Part shown: positions 8,096-15,580 of the stretch, piece by piece | Position numbering within the stretch: the stretch's first letter is position 1 | How the letters are laid out: each line of letters begins with the position of its first letter | Assembly (NCBI RefSeq): GCF_014193515.1 | Contig: NZ_BLXX01000007.1 | Span: 62,001-126,000, forward strand | Source of the DNA: Geomonas silvestris | GTDB lineage: Bacteria > Desulfobacterota > Desulfuromonadia > Geobacterales > Geobacteraceae | Length of the DNA: 64,000 bases | Direction: 5' to 3' | The notes under the pieces: model-generated | Database searches by the model: none | What the model was told of the DNA's origin: nothing | What the model saw: only the letters and a program-made list of their open reading frames with translations | Program-made: the position numbers and the translations under genes

Positions 8096-8242
8096 ATGAG
8101 CATTCCGGTCTTTCAAATTGATCTGCTACAGAGTGAGCACCCTCAAAGGCTCGAAAGCGACCTTGAGAAAGTGGCACTCTCTGAGTCTGTGACACCCCCT
8201 CAAGCTGGATGTCCAGCCTGGGTTCAAGACATCTGGGTGTAA
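8096..8242 (+). CDS. possible 48-residue leader peptide
   Basis: An ATG frame of 48 codons starts after AAGAGG and stops 12 bases before the lipoprotein start. The predicted peptide begins MSIPVFQIDLLQ, is soluble and acidic, and has no recognised relative. Spacing to the next gene would allow coupling. It could equally be a chance frame in the 5' UTR. Confidence 0.3.
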   Translation: MSIPVFQIDLLQSEHPQRLESDLEKVALSESVTPPQAGCPAWVQDIWV

Positions 8243-8254
8243 AGGAGAGACAAC

Positions 8255-9403
8255 ATGCATCCTACCTATCGAGTTCTCAATCTTCCGGTTGCGCTGGCGC
8301 TGGTCGGGGCGTTGTCTGGCTGCGCCCACTACGAAGTGAACAACGGACACGGCAACATCCCCGGCTACTACATCCATTCCGAAATGCAGGACGCGGACCG
8401 CGCGGTGGAATCCGCCCGCCAAGCCGGGAAAGATCAGGCGTGCCCGGCCGATTTCAAAGCCGCCGAGGCCGCCAAGGACAAGGCCTACGACGTCTACCGC
8501 GCCTGCCACACCGAGGAAGGGATCGCCCTTGCCAAAGAGGCCACGGCCAAGGCCAACGCGCTCTGTCCGCCGCAACCGGCCAAGGCCGCCGAGGCTCCCC
8601 CGGCGCCCCCTGCCGCAGCTGCTGTCGAGACGCCCCTTGAACCGGTACCCGCCAGTGAGCCGACCCCCGAACGTTTCAAGTACTGCGTGTCCCTCAACAT
8701 GGAGTTTGACATCGGCAGCGCCGAGGTCCGCCCCCAATACCGCGATGAAATAGGGAAGGTCGGGGAATTCATGAAGAAGTATCCGACCACCACCGCCGTC
8801 ATCGAAGGGTATACCGACGAGGTCGGCTCCGACGAGGTCAACATGCAACTCTCCCAGCAGCGCGCCAAGAGCGTCGTGAAGTACCTCGAGGAGAATTTCG
8901 GCATCGAACCTTCCCGGCTTTCCGCCAAAGGGTACGGCAAGAGCCGGCCCATCGCCGCCAACAGCAACGACACCGGACGGCAGAAAAACCGCCGCATCGA
9001 CGCAGTCATCGACTGTGCCTTCGACGTCCAGGAGGTTACCGCACCTCCGGATCGGCTCTGTATCGCCCTCAACGTGGAATTCGCCACGGACAGCGCCGAG
9101 ATCAGACCTCGCTACTTCGAGCGCATCGATAAGGTCGGCGAGTACCTGAAGAAGTATCCGACCACCACCGCTGTCATAGAGGGGCACACCGACGGGACCG
9201 GCGACCTGGGGCACAACATGAAACTCTCCCGGCAGCGCGCCGAGAGCGTCGTACACTACCTGGAGACCAAGTTCGGCATCCAGGGCGACCGGCTCTCCGC
9301 CAAGGGTTACGGCCCGACGCGGCGCATCGCCTACGACAGCACCGCGGAAGGACGGCAGAAAAACCGCAGGATCAACGCCATCATCGACTGCGTGGTGAGA
9401 TGA
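8255..9403 (+). CDS. outer-membrane lipoprotein with two tandem OmpA peptidoglycan-binding domains
   Basis: A 382-residue protein. The signal peptide ends in a lipobox LSGC (C23). An Ala/Lys-rich helical region with a Pro/Ala linker extends to about residue 140. Two OmpA C-terminal domains follow, at about 147-250 and 268-378. Each carries the NMxLSxxRAxSVVxYLE signature and ends in GRQKNRRI. The two domains are clear internal duplicates, visible also at DNA level. OmpA domains bind meso-diaminopimelate in peptidoglycan, so the protein probably tethers the outer membrane to the wall. AAAGGAGAG precedes the start. Most Pal/OmpA proteins have only one such domain. Confidence 0.88.
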   Translation: MHPTYRVLNLPVALALVGALSGCAHYEVNNGHGNIPGYYIHSEMQDADRAVESARQAGKDQACPADFKAAEAAKDKAYDVYRACHTEEGIALAKEATAKANALCPPQPAKAAEAPPAPPAAAAVETPLEPVPASEPTPERFKYCVSLNMEFDIGSAEVRPQYRDEIGKVGEFMKKYPTTTAVIEGYTDEVGSDEVNMQLSQQRAKSVVKYLEENFGIEPSRLSAKGYGKSRPIAANSNDTGRQKNRRIDAVIDCAFDVQEVTAPPDRLCIALNVEFATDSAEIRPRYFERIDKVGEYLKKYPTTTAVIEGHTDGTGDLGHNMKLSRQRAESVVHYLETKFGIQGDRLSAKGYGPTRRIAYDSTAEGRQKNRRINAIIDCVVR

Positions 9404-9426
9404 GACTGGTAACATCCCTCTGAACT

Positions 9427-9460
9427 GGCAGGCGCACCTCTCACGCGGGGTGCGCCTGCC
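9427..9460 (+). terminator. strong hairpin after the OmpA-like gene
   Basis: A perfect 12-bp stem GGCAGGCGCACC / GGTGCGCCTGCC (9427-9438 with 9449-9460), 23 bases after the stop codon. There is no clear T-run, so it may stabilise the mRNA end or act as a weak terminator. The rest of the 9404-9658 gap shows nothing else recognisable. Confidence 0.55.
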
Positions 9461-9658
9461 ACCGTCTGTTGTACCCCACCCACTTCGCTGCAGGGACCAC
9501 CCGAGGTTTCAGAACAAACCGCCGGCTTTTCTTGAATGAACCTAGCGAGGTTCACCTGCACGCGCCGCTCACTGCCAGGACCTGAGACAGTTTCATTTTC
9601 CGCCTCGCACATACCCCTCAAAGCTCAGTCGTGACGCGGCCTGGGGACCATTAAAATG

Positions 9659-9687
9659 TTGCATATTTACCCCCCCTCCCCTATAAT
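9659..9687 (+). promoter_or_regulatory. sigma70 promoter of tmk operon
   Basis: TTGCAT (9659-9664), a 17-base spacer and TATAAT (9682-9687). The expected transcription start is about 33 bases before the tmk ATG. Confidence 0.75.
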
Positions 9688-9726
9688 TCGGTGATTTTAT
9701 AAAAAGGTTAGAACAAGGGCATCGGC

Positions 9727-10398
9727 ATGTTCATTACATTTGAAGGCGTCGAAGGGTGCGGCAAGACCACCCAGCTAAGACTCTTGAAGGAGCGCCTTCA
9801 GGCACGGGGGCACCGGGTGACGGCGACCCGTGAGCCAGGTGGCTGCCCGATTGCCGACCAGATGCGTGCCATTCTCCTGGACGCCCAAAACAGCGCGATC
9901 ACCCCGCTTGCGGAGTTGCTGCTCTACGCCGCGGCCCGCGCCCAGCACGTTCAGGAGGTGATCGTTCCGGCACTCGAGCGCGGCGAGGTGGTACTCTGCG
10001 ACCGCTTCACCGACGCGACCGTGGCCTACCAGGGGCACGGCAGGGAGCTGGATCTCGCCACCATCGAACAGTTGAACCGGCTCGCCACCGGCGGGCTGGA
10101 GCCGCAGCTTACCCTGCTCATCGATTGCCCCGTCGAAACCGGCCTATCGCGAGCCAGGGCGCGCATCGAGGCCGCCACCGGTGCTCGAGAAGAGAGATTC
10201 GAACTGGAGAGCATCCTCTTTCACGAACGCGTGCGCCAGGGATACCTGGGCCGTGCCGCCGCAGCGCCGCAGCGCTTCCTGGTGATCGACGGCTCGGGCG
10301 ACGTCGCGGCGACCGAAGAACGCGTGCTCGCTGCCCTGTCCGGCAAGTTATCTGTGCTTGGGGAGGCTGTCTCGGTGCCGCAACAGGCGGAACGGTAA
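9727..10398 (+). CDS. tmk: thymidylate kinase
   Basis: A 223-residue enzyme converting dTMP to dTDP. The P-loop is GVEGCGKTT (about residues 7-15), followed by the DRF motif (LCDRFTDATVAYQG) and an arginine-containing lid region around SRARARIE. Length is near normal. An AAGGG site precedes the start. It is first in the tmk-holB-ricT-metG operon and overlaps holB by one base (TAATG). Confidence 0.96.
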   Translation: MFITFEGVEGCGKTTQLRLLKERLQARGHRVTATREPGGCPIADQMRAILLDAQNSAITPLAELLLYAAARAQHVQEVIVPALERGEVVLCDRFTDATVAYQGHGRELDLATIEQLNRLATGGLEPQLTLLIDCPVETGLSRARARIEAATGAREERFELESILFHERVRQGYLGRAAAAPQRFLVIDGSGDVAATEERVLAALSGKLSVLGEAVSVPQQAER

Positions 10399-11369
10399 TG
10401 CCCTTTTCAGAGATCATCGGCCAAGACCGTGCAATCGGCGTATTGCGCCGCTCCATCGCCATGCAGCGGGTGGCGCATGCCTATCTCTTCTCCGGCATCG
10501 AGGGGTGCGGCAAGCGCAAGACGGCGCTTGCCTTCGTACAGGCGGTCTTCTGCGGCCGGGACGAAGCCTGCGGAACCTGTTCCTCGTGCCGGAAACTGGC
10601 CAGCGGACAGCATCCCGACCTGCACATCCTGGAACCCGACGGCGCGTTCATCAAGATCGACCAGGTGCGCGAGCTGCAGAAGGAGCTCTCCTACCGGCCC
10701 TTCGAGGCGCCTAAGAAGGCCTGCATCATCGACGGCGCCGAAAAGCTGAACGCCTCGTCGGGAAATGCACTCCTGAAAACCCTGGAGGAGCCGCCGGGAA
10801 ATGCGCTGATGATCCTGATCGCCCCGGAGCGCTCCGCGGTGCTGCAGACCATCCTGTCCCGCTGCCAGTCCCTGGCCTTCCAGCCGCTGTCGGCCGAGCT
10901 CATCGAGGAGCGACTGGTGCGCGACGGCTTTGCCGGCGAGGCCGCGCGCGTCGCGGCGACCCTGTGCGGCGGCAGCCTGAGCCGCGGCCTGGAGATCGCC
11001 GCCGACGGGGTACTCGAGGGGCGTGCAGCCTTCCTCACCCGGATCACCTCGCTCTCGCTGAAAGACGTGGGGGCGCTCTTCGCGGCCGCCGAGGAGTTCG
11101 CCGCCAACAAGGACGGGCTGCCGGAACTCCTCGAACTGCTGCTGTCGTTTCTGCGCGACATACTGATCTACCGCAGCACCCCTGAGTCCCTGGTGAACAG
11201 CGATCTCGCCCCCCTGGTTGCCAAGGAATCGGCACGGCGCAGCGACAGCCAGATCATGGAACTCATCGAACAGCTGATGGCGATGCGCCACATGTTCGTT
11301 CGCAACGTAAACGCGAGGCTGGCGCTGGAAGTCTTCTTCATGCGCTTTTGCACCTTGCGCCTGGCCTAG
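10398..11369 (+). CDS. holB: DNA polymerase III delta' subunit
   Basis: A 323-residue clamp-loader subunit. The AAA+ fold begins PFSEIIGQDRAIGVL, and a four-cysteine zinc module (C-x5-C-x2-C-x2-C around CGTCSSC) follows. The Walker A loop reads GIEGCGKRK, so the serine/threonine after the lysine is replaced by arginine, consistent with a subunit that need not hydrolyse ATP. The sensor region has the expected TLEEPP motif. The ATG at 10398 overlaps the tmk stop; a longer frame from 10125 lies inside tmk and is rejected. Confidence 0.93.
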   Translation: MPFSEIIGQDRAIGVLRRSIAMQRVAHAYLFSGIEGCGKRKTALAFVQAVFCGRDEACGTCSSCRKLASGQHPDLHILEPDGAFIKIDQVRELQKELSYRPFEAPKKACIIDGAEKLNASSGNALLKTLEEPPGNALMILIAPERSAVLQTILSRCQSLAFQPLSAELIEERLVRDGFAGEAARVAATLCGGSLSRGLEIAADGVLEGRAAFLTRITSLSLKDVGALFAAAEEFAANKDGLPELLELLLSFLRDILIYRSTPESLVNSDLAPLVAKESARRSDSQIMELIEQLMAMRHMFVRNVNARLALEVFFMRFCTLRLA

Positions 11370-11550
11370 TCAGCACGCAGTGCTGTCCCCTCCCCTTGCG
11401 GCGTCGAGTGGGGTGGCGAAACGACAGAATCGGCGCCGGCATCGTGATAACGTCGGGGCTCTTCCCGACAACCCGCAGCACACGACCCCACGGATCGAGG
11501 CTCCACGCACCTTCCCCTCGACAGATCCGTCTCAGTAATCGGAGGCATGT

Positions 11551-12495
11551 TTGGCAAGAATAGTACGGATACAGTTCAGCACCGCCGGTAAACTCTATGA
11601 CTTCACGGTCGGCAAAGTCGAGCCGAAACCGGGTGACAAGGTCATCGTCGAAACCGAGCGTGGCAAAAGCATAGGTCACGTCGTCGCCGGCCCCATCGAG
11701 GTGGACGACTCGCTGTTGCCGGAGGGGACCAAGCCGGTACAGCGCATGGCAGAGCAGTCCGACCTGGCCATCCAGGCCGCGAACGTGCTCAAGGAGCGCG
11801 AGGCACACAAGTTCTGCCTGAGCCGCATCAAAGAACGCGGCATGGACATGAAACTCGTCAAGGTGGAGTACCTCTTTGACGGGAGCAAGGCGATCTTCTA
11901 CTTCACCGCCGACGGCCGCGTCGACTTCCGCGAACTGGTGAAGGACCTGGCCCACGCCTTCCACACCAGGATCGAGATGCGCCAGATCGGCGTGCGCGAC
12001 GAGTCGAAGATGGTGGGCGGCATCGGCATCTGCGGCAGGGAACTCTGCTGTTCCTCGTACCTGCGCGAATTCGAGCCGGTCAGCGTGAAGATGGCCAAGG
12101 AGCAGAGCCTCGCTCTCAACCCGAGCAAGATCTCCGGCCAGTGCGGCCGGCTTTTGTGCTGCCTCTCCTACGAGTTCGAGACCTACTGCAGCCTGAGAAA
12201 AGGGCTCCCCAAGTGCGGCAAGCGGGTGCAGTGCGGCTGCGTGGACGGCGAGGTGGTCAAGGTGAACGTCTTGGCCGGCACCGTGACGGTGAAGCAGAAC
12301 GACGACAGCCTGGTGCAGTTAAACGGTGACCAAATCGCTCCGGAGAACGTAAGCGACCGGATCAAGAAGCCCCAGGGGCAGCCCGGCGACAAGGGCAAAG
12401 GGCAGCAGGGCCAGGCCCAGGGCCAGGGGCAGAAAAAGCCGCGTCGCGACCGCCCCCAGGACGTCAAGGAAAGAAAAAAGGAGAAACCACAATGA
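11551..12495 (+). CDS. ricT: PSP1-domain protein, RicT/YaaT family
   Basis: A 314-residue PSP1 protein. The PSP1 C-terminal domain carries clustered cysteines (CGRELCCSSY, CGRLLCCLSYE, CGKRVQCGC), which in Bacillus RicT take part in FeS binding within the Y-complex. A Gln/Gly/Lys-rich basic tail of about 40 residues follows. The start is a TTG at 11551 with GGAGG 5 bases upstream; the ATG four bases earlier is out of frame and short. Position between holB and metG mirrors Firmicutes gene order. The Geobacter role is unknown. The gap upstream (11370-11550) holds small hairpins but no gene. Confidence 0.88.
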   Translation: MARIVRIQFSTAGKLYDFTVGKVEPKPGDKVIVETERGKSIGHVVAGPIEVDDSLLPEGTKPVQRMAEQSDLAIQAANVLKEREAHKFCLSRIKERGMDMKLVKVEYLFDGSKAIFYFTADGRVDFRELVKDLAHAFHTRIEMRQIGVRDESKMVGGIGICGRELCCSSYLREFEPVSVKMAKEQSLALNPSKISGQCGRLLCCLSYEFETYCSLRKGLPKCGKRVQCGCVDGEVVKVNVLAGTVTVKQNDDSLVQLNGDQIAPENVSDRIKKPQGQPGDKGKGQQGQAQGQGQKKPRRDRPQDVKERKKEKPQ

Positions 12496-14018
12496 AACCC
12501 GCGTTCTACGTCACCACCCCCATCTACTACGTAAACGACGTCCCGCACATAGGCCACGCCTACACCACGCTCGCGGCCGATGTCCTGGCCCGTTACAAGC
12601 GGCTCAAGGGTTTTGACGTCTTCTTTTTGACCGGCACCGACGAACACGGGCAGAAGGTGGAGAAGGCGGCCTACGCCGCAGGCGAGACCCCGCTGGAGCT
12701 GGCAGACCGCGTCATGAAGCGCTTCCAGGCCCTGTGGGAGAAGCTCGAGATCTCCAACAACGACTTCATCAGGACCACCCAGGAACGCCACAAGAAGGGG
12801 GTCACCGAACTCTTCGAGCGGGTGATGGAGAAGGGTGACATCTACCTGGGCGAGTACGAGGACTGGTACTGCACCCCGTGCGAGACCTTCTGGACCGAGA
12901 CCCAGCTCATCGACTTCAAGTGCCCGGATTGCAACCGCCCCACCGAGAAGCTCAAGGAGGAGTCCTACTTCTTCAGGATGAGCAAGTACCAGGAGCAACT
13001 GCTCGCGCACATCGAGGCGAACCCGGAGTTCATCCAGCCCAAGAGCCGCAGAAACGAGATCATCGCCTTCGTGAAAGAGGGGCTGAGGGATCTCTCCGTC
13101 TCCCGCACCACCTTCCAGTGGGGGATTCCGGTTCCCGGCAACGACAAACACGTGGTCTACGTCTGGTTCGATGCGCTCACCAACTACATCACCGCGCTCG
13201 GCTACCCGGACGAGGCGGGGAACTTCGGCAAGTACTGGCCCTGCGACGTGCACCTGATCGGCAAGGACATCCTGCGCTTCCACACCGTCTACTGGCCGAC
13301 CTTCCTGATGGCGGCCGGTCTCCCCATCCCGAAGCGGGTCTTCGCCCACGGCTGGTGGACCGTCGAGGGGCAGAAGATGTCCAAGAGCCTGCAGAACGTG
13401 GTCGAGCCGAACATGCTGATCGACAAGTACGGCGTGGACGCGGTGCGCTACTTCCTGTTGCGCGAGGTCCCCTTCGGGCTCGACGGCGACTTCTCGCATC
13501 AGGCGCTCATCCACCGCATCAACTCCGACCTGGCGAACGACCTGGGGAACCTTTTGAACCGCTCCACCGCGATGCTCGGCAAGTACTTCGGCGGCGTGCT
13601 GCAGGCGCCGGGCGAGGAGACCGAGCTGGATAAAAACTACCGCGAGAAGACCGTGGCCCTGCTGGAGCAGGTCGAGAAGCACATCGAGGATCTCGCCTTC
13701 AGCCGCACCCTCCAGGCGATCTGGGAGGTGATCTCGGCCGGCAACAAGTACATCGACGAGACCGCGCCGTGGACGCTTGCCAAGGACCCGGCCCAGAAGG
13801 AGCGGCTGGGAACCGTCATGTACTACATGCTGGAGTCGCAGAGGATCGTCTACCTGCTGCTCTCCGCCTTCATGCCGAAGACCGCGGAGAAGGGGCTTGG
13901 CTACCTGGGCTGGACCCAGGTGGACGACGCCGCACTTGCCTGGGGCGGGCTCAAGCCCGGCAGCAGCATCGCGAAGGCCGAGGCGCTCTTCCCGCGCATC
14001 GAGGAGAAGGCGGAGTAG
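12492..14018 (+). CDS. metG: methionyl-tRNA synthetase
   Basis: A 508-residue class I synthetase. The HIGH signature is HIGHAYTT (about residues 17-24) and the KMSKS loop is QKMSKSLQN. A knuckle with two CxxC pairs (CTPC and CPDC) in the connective peptide suggests a zinc site. The C-terminal tRNA-binding (EMAP-like) domain found in longer MetG proteins is absent, as in shorter forms. The start overlaps the ricT stop (ATGA), indicating coupling. It is the last gene of the operon, followed by a strong terminator. Confidence 0.97.
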   Translation: MKPAFYVTTPIYYVNDVPHIGHAYTTLAADVLARYKRLKGFDVFFLTGTDEHGQKVEKAAYAAGETPLELADRVMKRFQALWEKLEISNNDFIRTTQERHKKGVTELFERVMEKGDIYLGEYEDWYCTPCETFWTETQLIDFKCPDCNRPTEKLKEESYFFRMSKYQEQLLAHIEANPEFIQPKSRRNEIIAFVKEGLRDLSVSRTTFQWGIPVPGNDKHVVYVWFDALTNYITALGYPDEAGNFGKYWPCDVHLIGKDILRFHTVYWPTFLMAAGLPIPKRVFAHGWWTVEGQKMSKSLQNVVEPNMLIDKYGVDAVRYFLLREVPFGLDGDFSHQALIHRINSDLANDLGNLLNRSTAMLGKYFGGVLQAPGEETELDKNYREKTVALLEQVEKHIEDLAFSRTLQAIWEVISAGNKYIDETAPWTLAKDPAQKERLGTVMYYMLESQRIVYLLLSAFMPKTAEKGLGYLGWTQVDDAALAWGGLKPGSSIAKAEALFPRIEEKAE

Positions 14019-14041
14019 CCCAAGGTCCGAACGTGGCAATG

Positions 14042-14076
14042 AAAAAGGGGACGCTCGCAGGAGCGTCCCCTTTTTT
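14042..14076. terminator. bidirectional terminator between metG and the DUF218 gene
   Basis: A perfect stem GGGGACGCTC / GAGCGTCCCC with a 4-base loop, AAAAA before and TTTTTT after. It serves the two convergent genes. Confidence 0.92.
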
Positions 14077-14119
14077 GGTGGTTCGGAATGGGGGAATAGG
14101 GGCCGCTGTTTTCTCCTCC

Positions 14120-14710
14120 TCAGCTCCCGCCGGGGAGCGGTCGCAGCTCTCCGGGCGCCAGCATGAAGAAGAAGCGGAACCCGCAGTACTTGTAGAACTC
14201 CGTGAAGAGGAGCTTGAAGCTGCCACCGTGAATCCACCAGTCTTCCTTGAGGTTGCGGGAATCGACCGGATGCGGATAGATGGCGATGTCCTTGGCAAGC
14301 GCGTTTCTGAAAATAAGCGTGGCCCGCTTCATGTGGTAGCGCGAGGTGATGAGCGAAATGGAGGTCACCTTGTGCCTGGTGATCAGATCGCGGGCGTAGA
14401 TGGCGTTCTCCAGGGTGTTGCGGGAGACGTTCTCCAGGTAGACCTGGTCCGGCTTGGTGCCGCGGTAGAGTTCCCCCTTTTTGACCAGCGGATCCACCCC
14501 GATGAGGAGTAGCAGGCGCCCCTGCCCCTCCTTGTACATCTTGATCCCCTCCTCCACCCGTCCACGCCCGCCGGCGAGCACCACGATGGCATCGGTGTGC
14601 ACCTCGCGCGGGGTAACGGAGAAGGTTTTATAGACGAAATCGACAAAGAGCACGCTCAAGACGAGGAGCGTGACGATCAGCAACGAGAAGAGACCTTTTA
14701 TCAAACCCAT
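14120..14710 (-). CDS. DUF218 (SanA/YdcF/ElyC-like) membrane-anchored protein
   Basis: A 196-residue protein with one N-terminal membrane helix (about residues 6-24) and a DUF218 domain. The domain shows DAIVVLAGG near its start, then ENVSRNTLENA and a SLITSRYHMKRA segment typical of the family. ElyC and SanA relatives affect envelope integrity in E. coli. The ATG at 14710 is preferred, but a GTG at 14755 in frame cannot be excluded because neither has a strong ribosome site. It is divergent from rpmB and convergent with metG. Confidence 0.82.
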   Translation of the reverse strand: MGLIKGLFSLLIVTLLVLSVLFVDFVYKTFSVTPREVHTDAIVVLAGGRGRVEEGIKMYKEGQGRLLLLIGVDPLVKKGELYRGTKPDQVYLENVSRNTLENAIYARDLITRHKVTSISLITSRYHMKRATLIFRNALAKDIAIYPHPVDSRNLKEDWWIHGGSFKLLFTEFYKYCGFRFFFMLAPGELRPLPGGS

Positions 14711-14749
14711 GATTGCACCGTTAAATCCATCACCACCGGTATTTTTTAC

Positions 14750-14778
14750 TTGCACCTGGTGGTTTCATCTGCTATAAG
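14750..14778 (+). promoter_or_regulatory. sigma70 promoter of rpmB
   Basis: TTGCAC (14750-14755), a 17-base spacer and TATAAG (14773-14778), about 29 bases before the expected first codons of rpmB. Confidence 0.7.
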
Positions 14779-14813
14779 TGACGACTTCAGTAAACACCGG
14801 AGGGTAGAAAGAA

Positions 14814-15005
14814 ATGTCCAGAATATGCGAGATTTGCGGTAAGGGCCCTAGCTTCGGGAATAACGTCAGCCACGCTAACAACAAAACCAGCAAAATCTGG
14901 CGCCCGAACCTGCAGAAGATCAAGGCCGTGAGGAACGGTACCGTCAGGAGCATCAAGGTCTGCACCCGCTGCATCCGCTCCGGACACGTAACCAAAGCCC
15001 TCTAG
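14814..15005 (+). CDS. rpmB: 50S ribosomal protein L28
   Basis: A 63-residue L28 with the normal [19 protein letters not shown] start and a second CxxC (CTRC). The two CxxC pairs make a zinc-binding (C+) form. The body contains the conserved RRWxPN-like stretch as [17 protein letters not shown] lies 9 bases upstream of the ATG. Monocistronic, with its own promoter and terminator. Confidence 0.97.
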   Translation: MSRICEICGKGPSFGNNVSHANNKTSKIWRPNLQKIKAVRNGTVRSIKVCTRCIRSGHVTKAL

Positions 15006-15029
15006 GATCTGACCCTCTGCAAAGAATCT

Positions 15030-15068
15030 AAAGCCGCTCGCGCCTCAAGGCGCAGCGGCTTTATTTTT
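15030..15068 (+). terminator. rpmB terminator
   Basis: An AAAGCCGCT / AGCGGCTTT outer stem with an inner GCGCC / GGCGC stem, then TTATTTTTG. It lies 25 bases after rpmB. Confidence 0.85.
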
Positions 15069-15093
15069 GTCCGGAGCGGGCTTGCCCTAAAGC

Positions 15094-15477
15094 CTATCGG
15101 CAAAGGGCGGTCACCTCGATCTCGACCAGCGCGGCGCGCGGCAGCCCCTTGACCTCGACGGTGACCCGCGCCGGCGGGTTCTCCGGGAAGAAGCGCCCGT
15201 AGATGGCGTTCACGGTGGCGAAGTCCCCCATGTTGGCCAAGTAGATGACGCTCTTCACCACGTCGCCGAACCCCAGGCCGGAAGCCTCCAGAAGTGCCCC
15301 GATGTTCTTCATGACCAGCTCGGTCTCCGCACTGACTCCACCGCCGCACATCTCGCCGGTCGCCGGATCGAGCGCAATGGCGCCGGAAAGGAACAGGAAG
15401 CCTCCCGCCTTCACGCCCTGCGAATAAGGCCCGATCGCCTTGGGTGCCTGCTCGGTGCTGATGATCTCCTTGCTCAT
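15094..15477 (-). CDS. ridA: RidA-family enamine/imine deaminase
   Basis: A 127-residue RidA/YjgF protein that would hydrolyse reactive enamine intermediates from PLP enzymes. It shows the family start (AIGPYSQGVKAGGFLFLSG), the mid motif SVIYLANMGDF and the substrate-binding arginine in NPPARVTVEV near the C-terminus. GAGGAGG precedes the ATG. It lies 103 bases downstream of spoT on the same strand and may be read through from it. Confidence 0.93.
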   Translation of the reverse strand: MSKEIISTEQAPKAIGPYSQGVKAGGFLFLSGAIALDPATGEMCGGGVSAETELVMKNIGALLEASGLGFGDVVKSVIYLANMGDFATVNAIYGRFFPENPPARVTVEVKGLPRAALVEIEVTALCR

Positions 15478-15580
15478 GGTTCCTCCTCAAAATAATGCGG
15501 GTTCCGGACCCGTGAGATTATCAACGTACGAAATCTTTTTGTAGCTACTACCCGCTTCAGGCGACTCACGCCGACTCACC

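Noticed and set aside
7658..8116. 152-codon minus-strand frame upstream of the sigma54 operon
   Set aside because: No ribosome site, overlaps the sigma54 promoter, and resembles no known protein.
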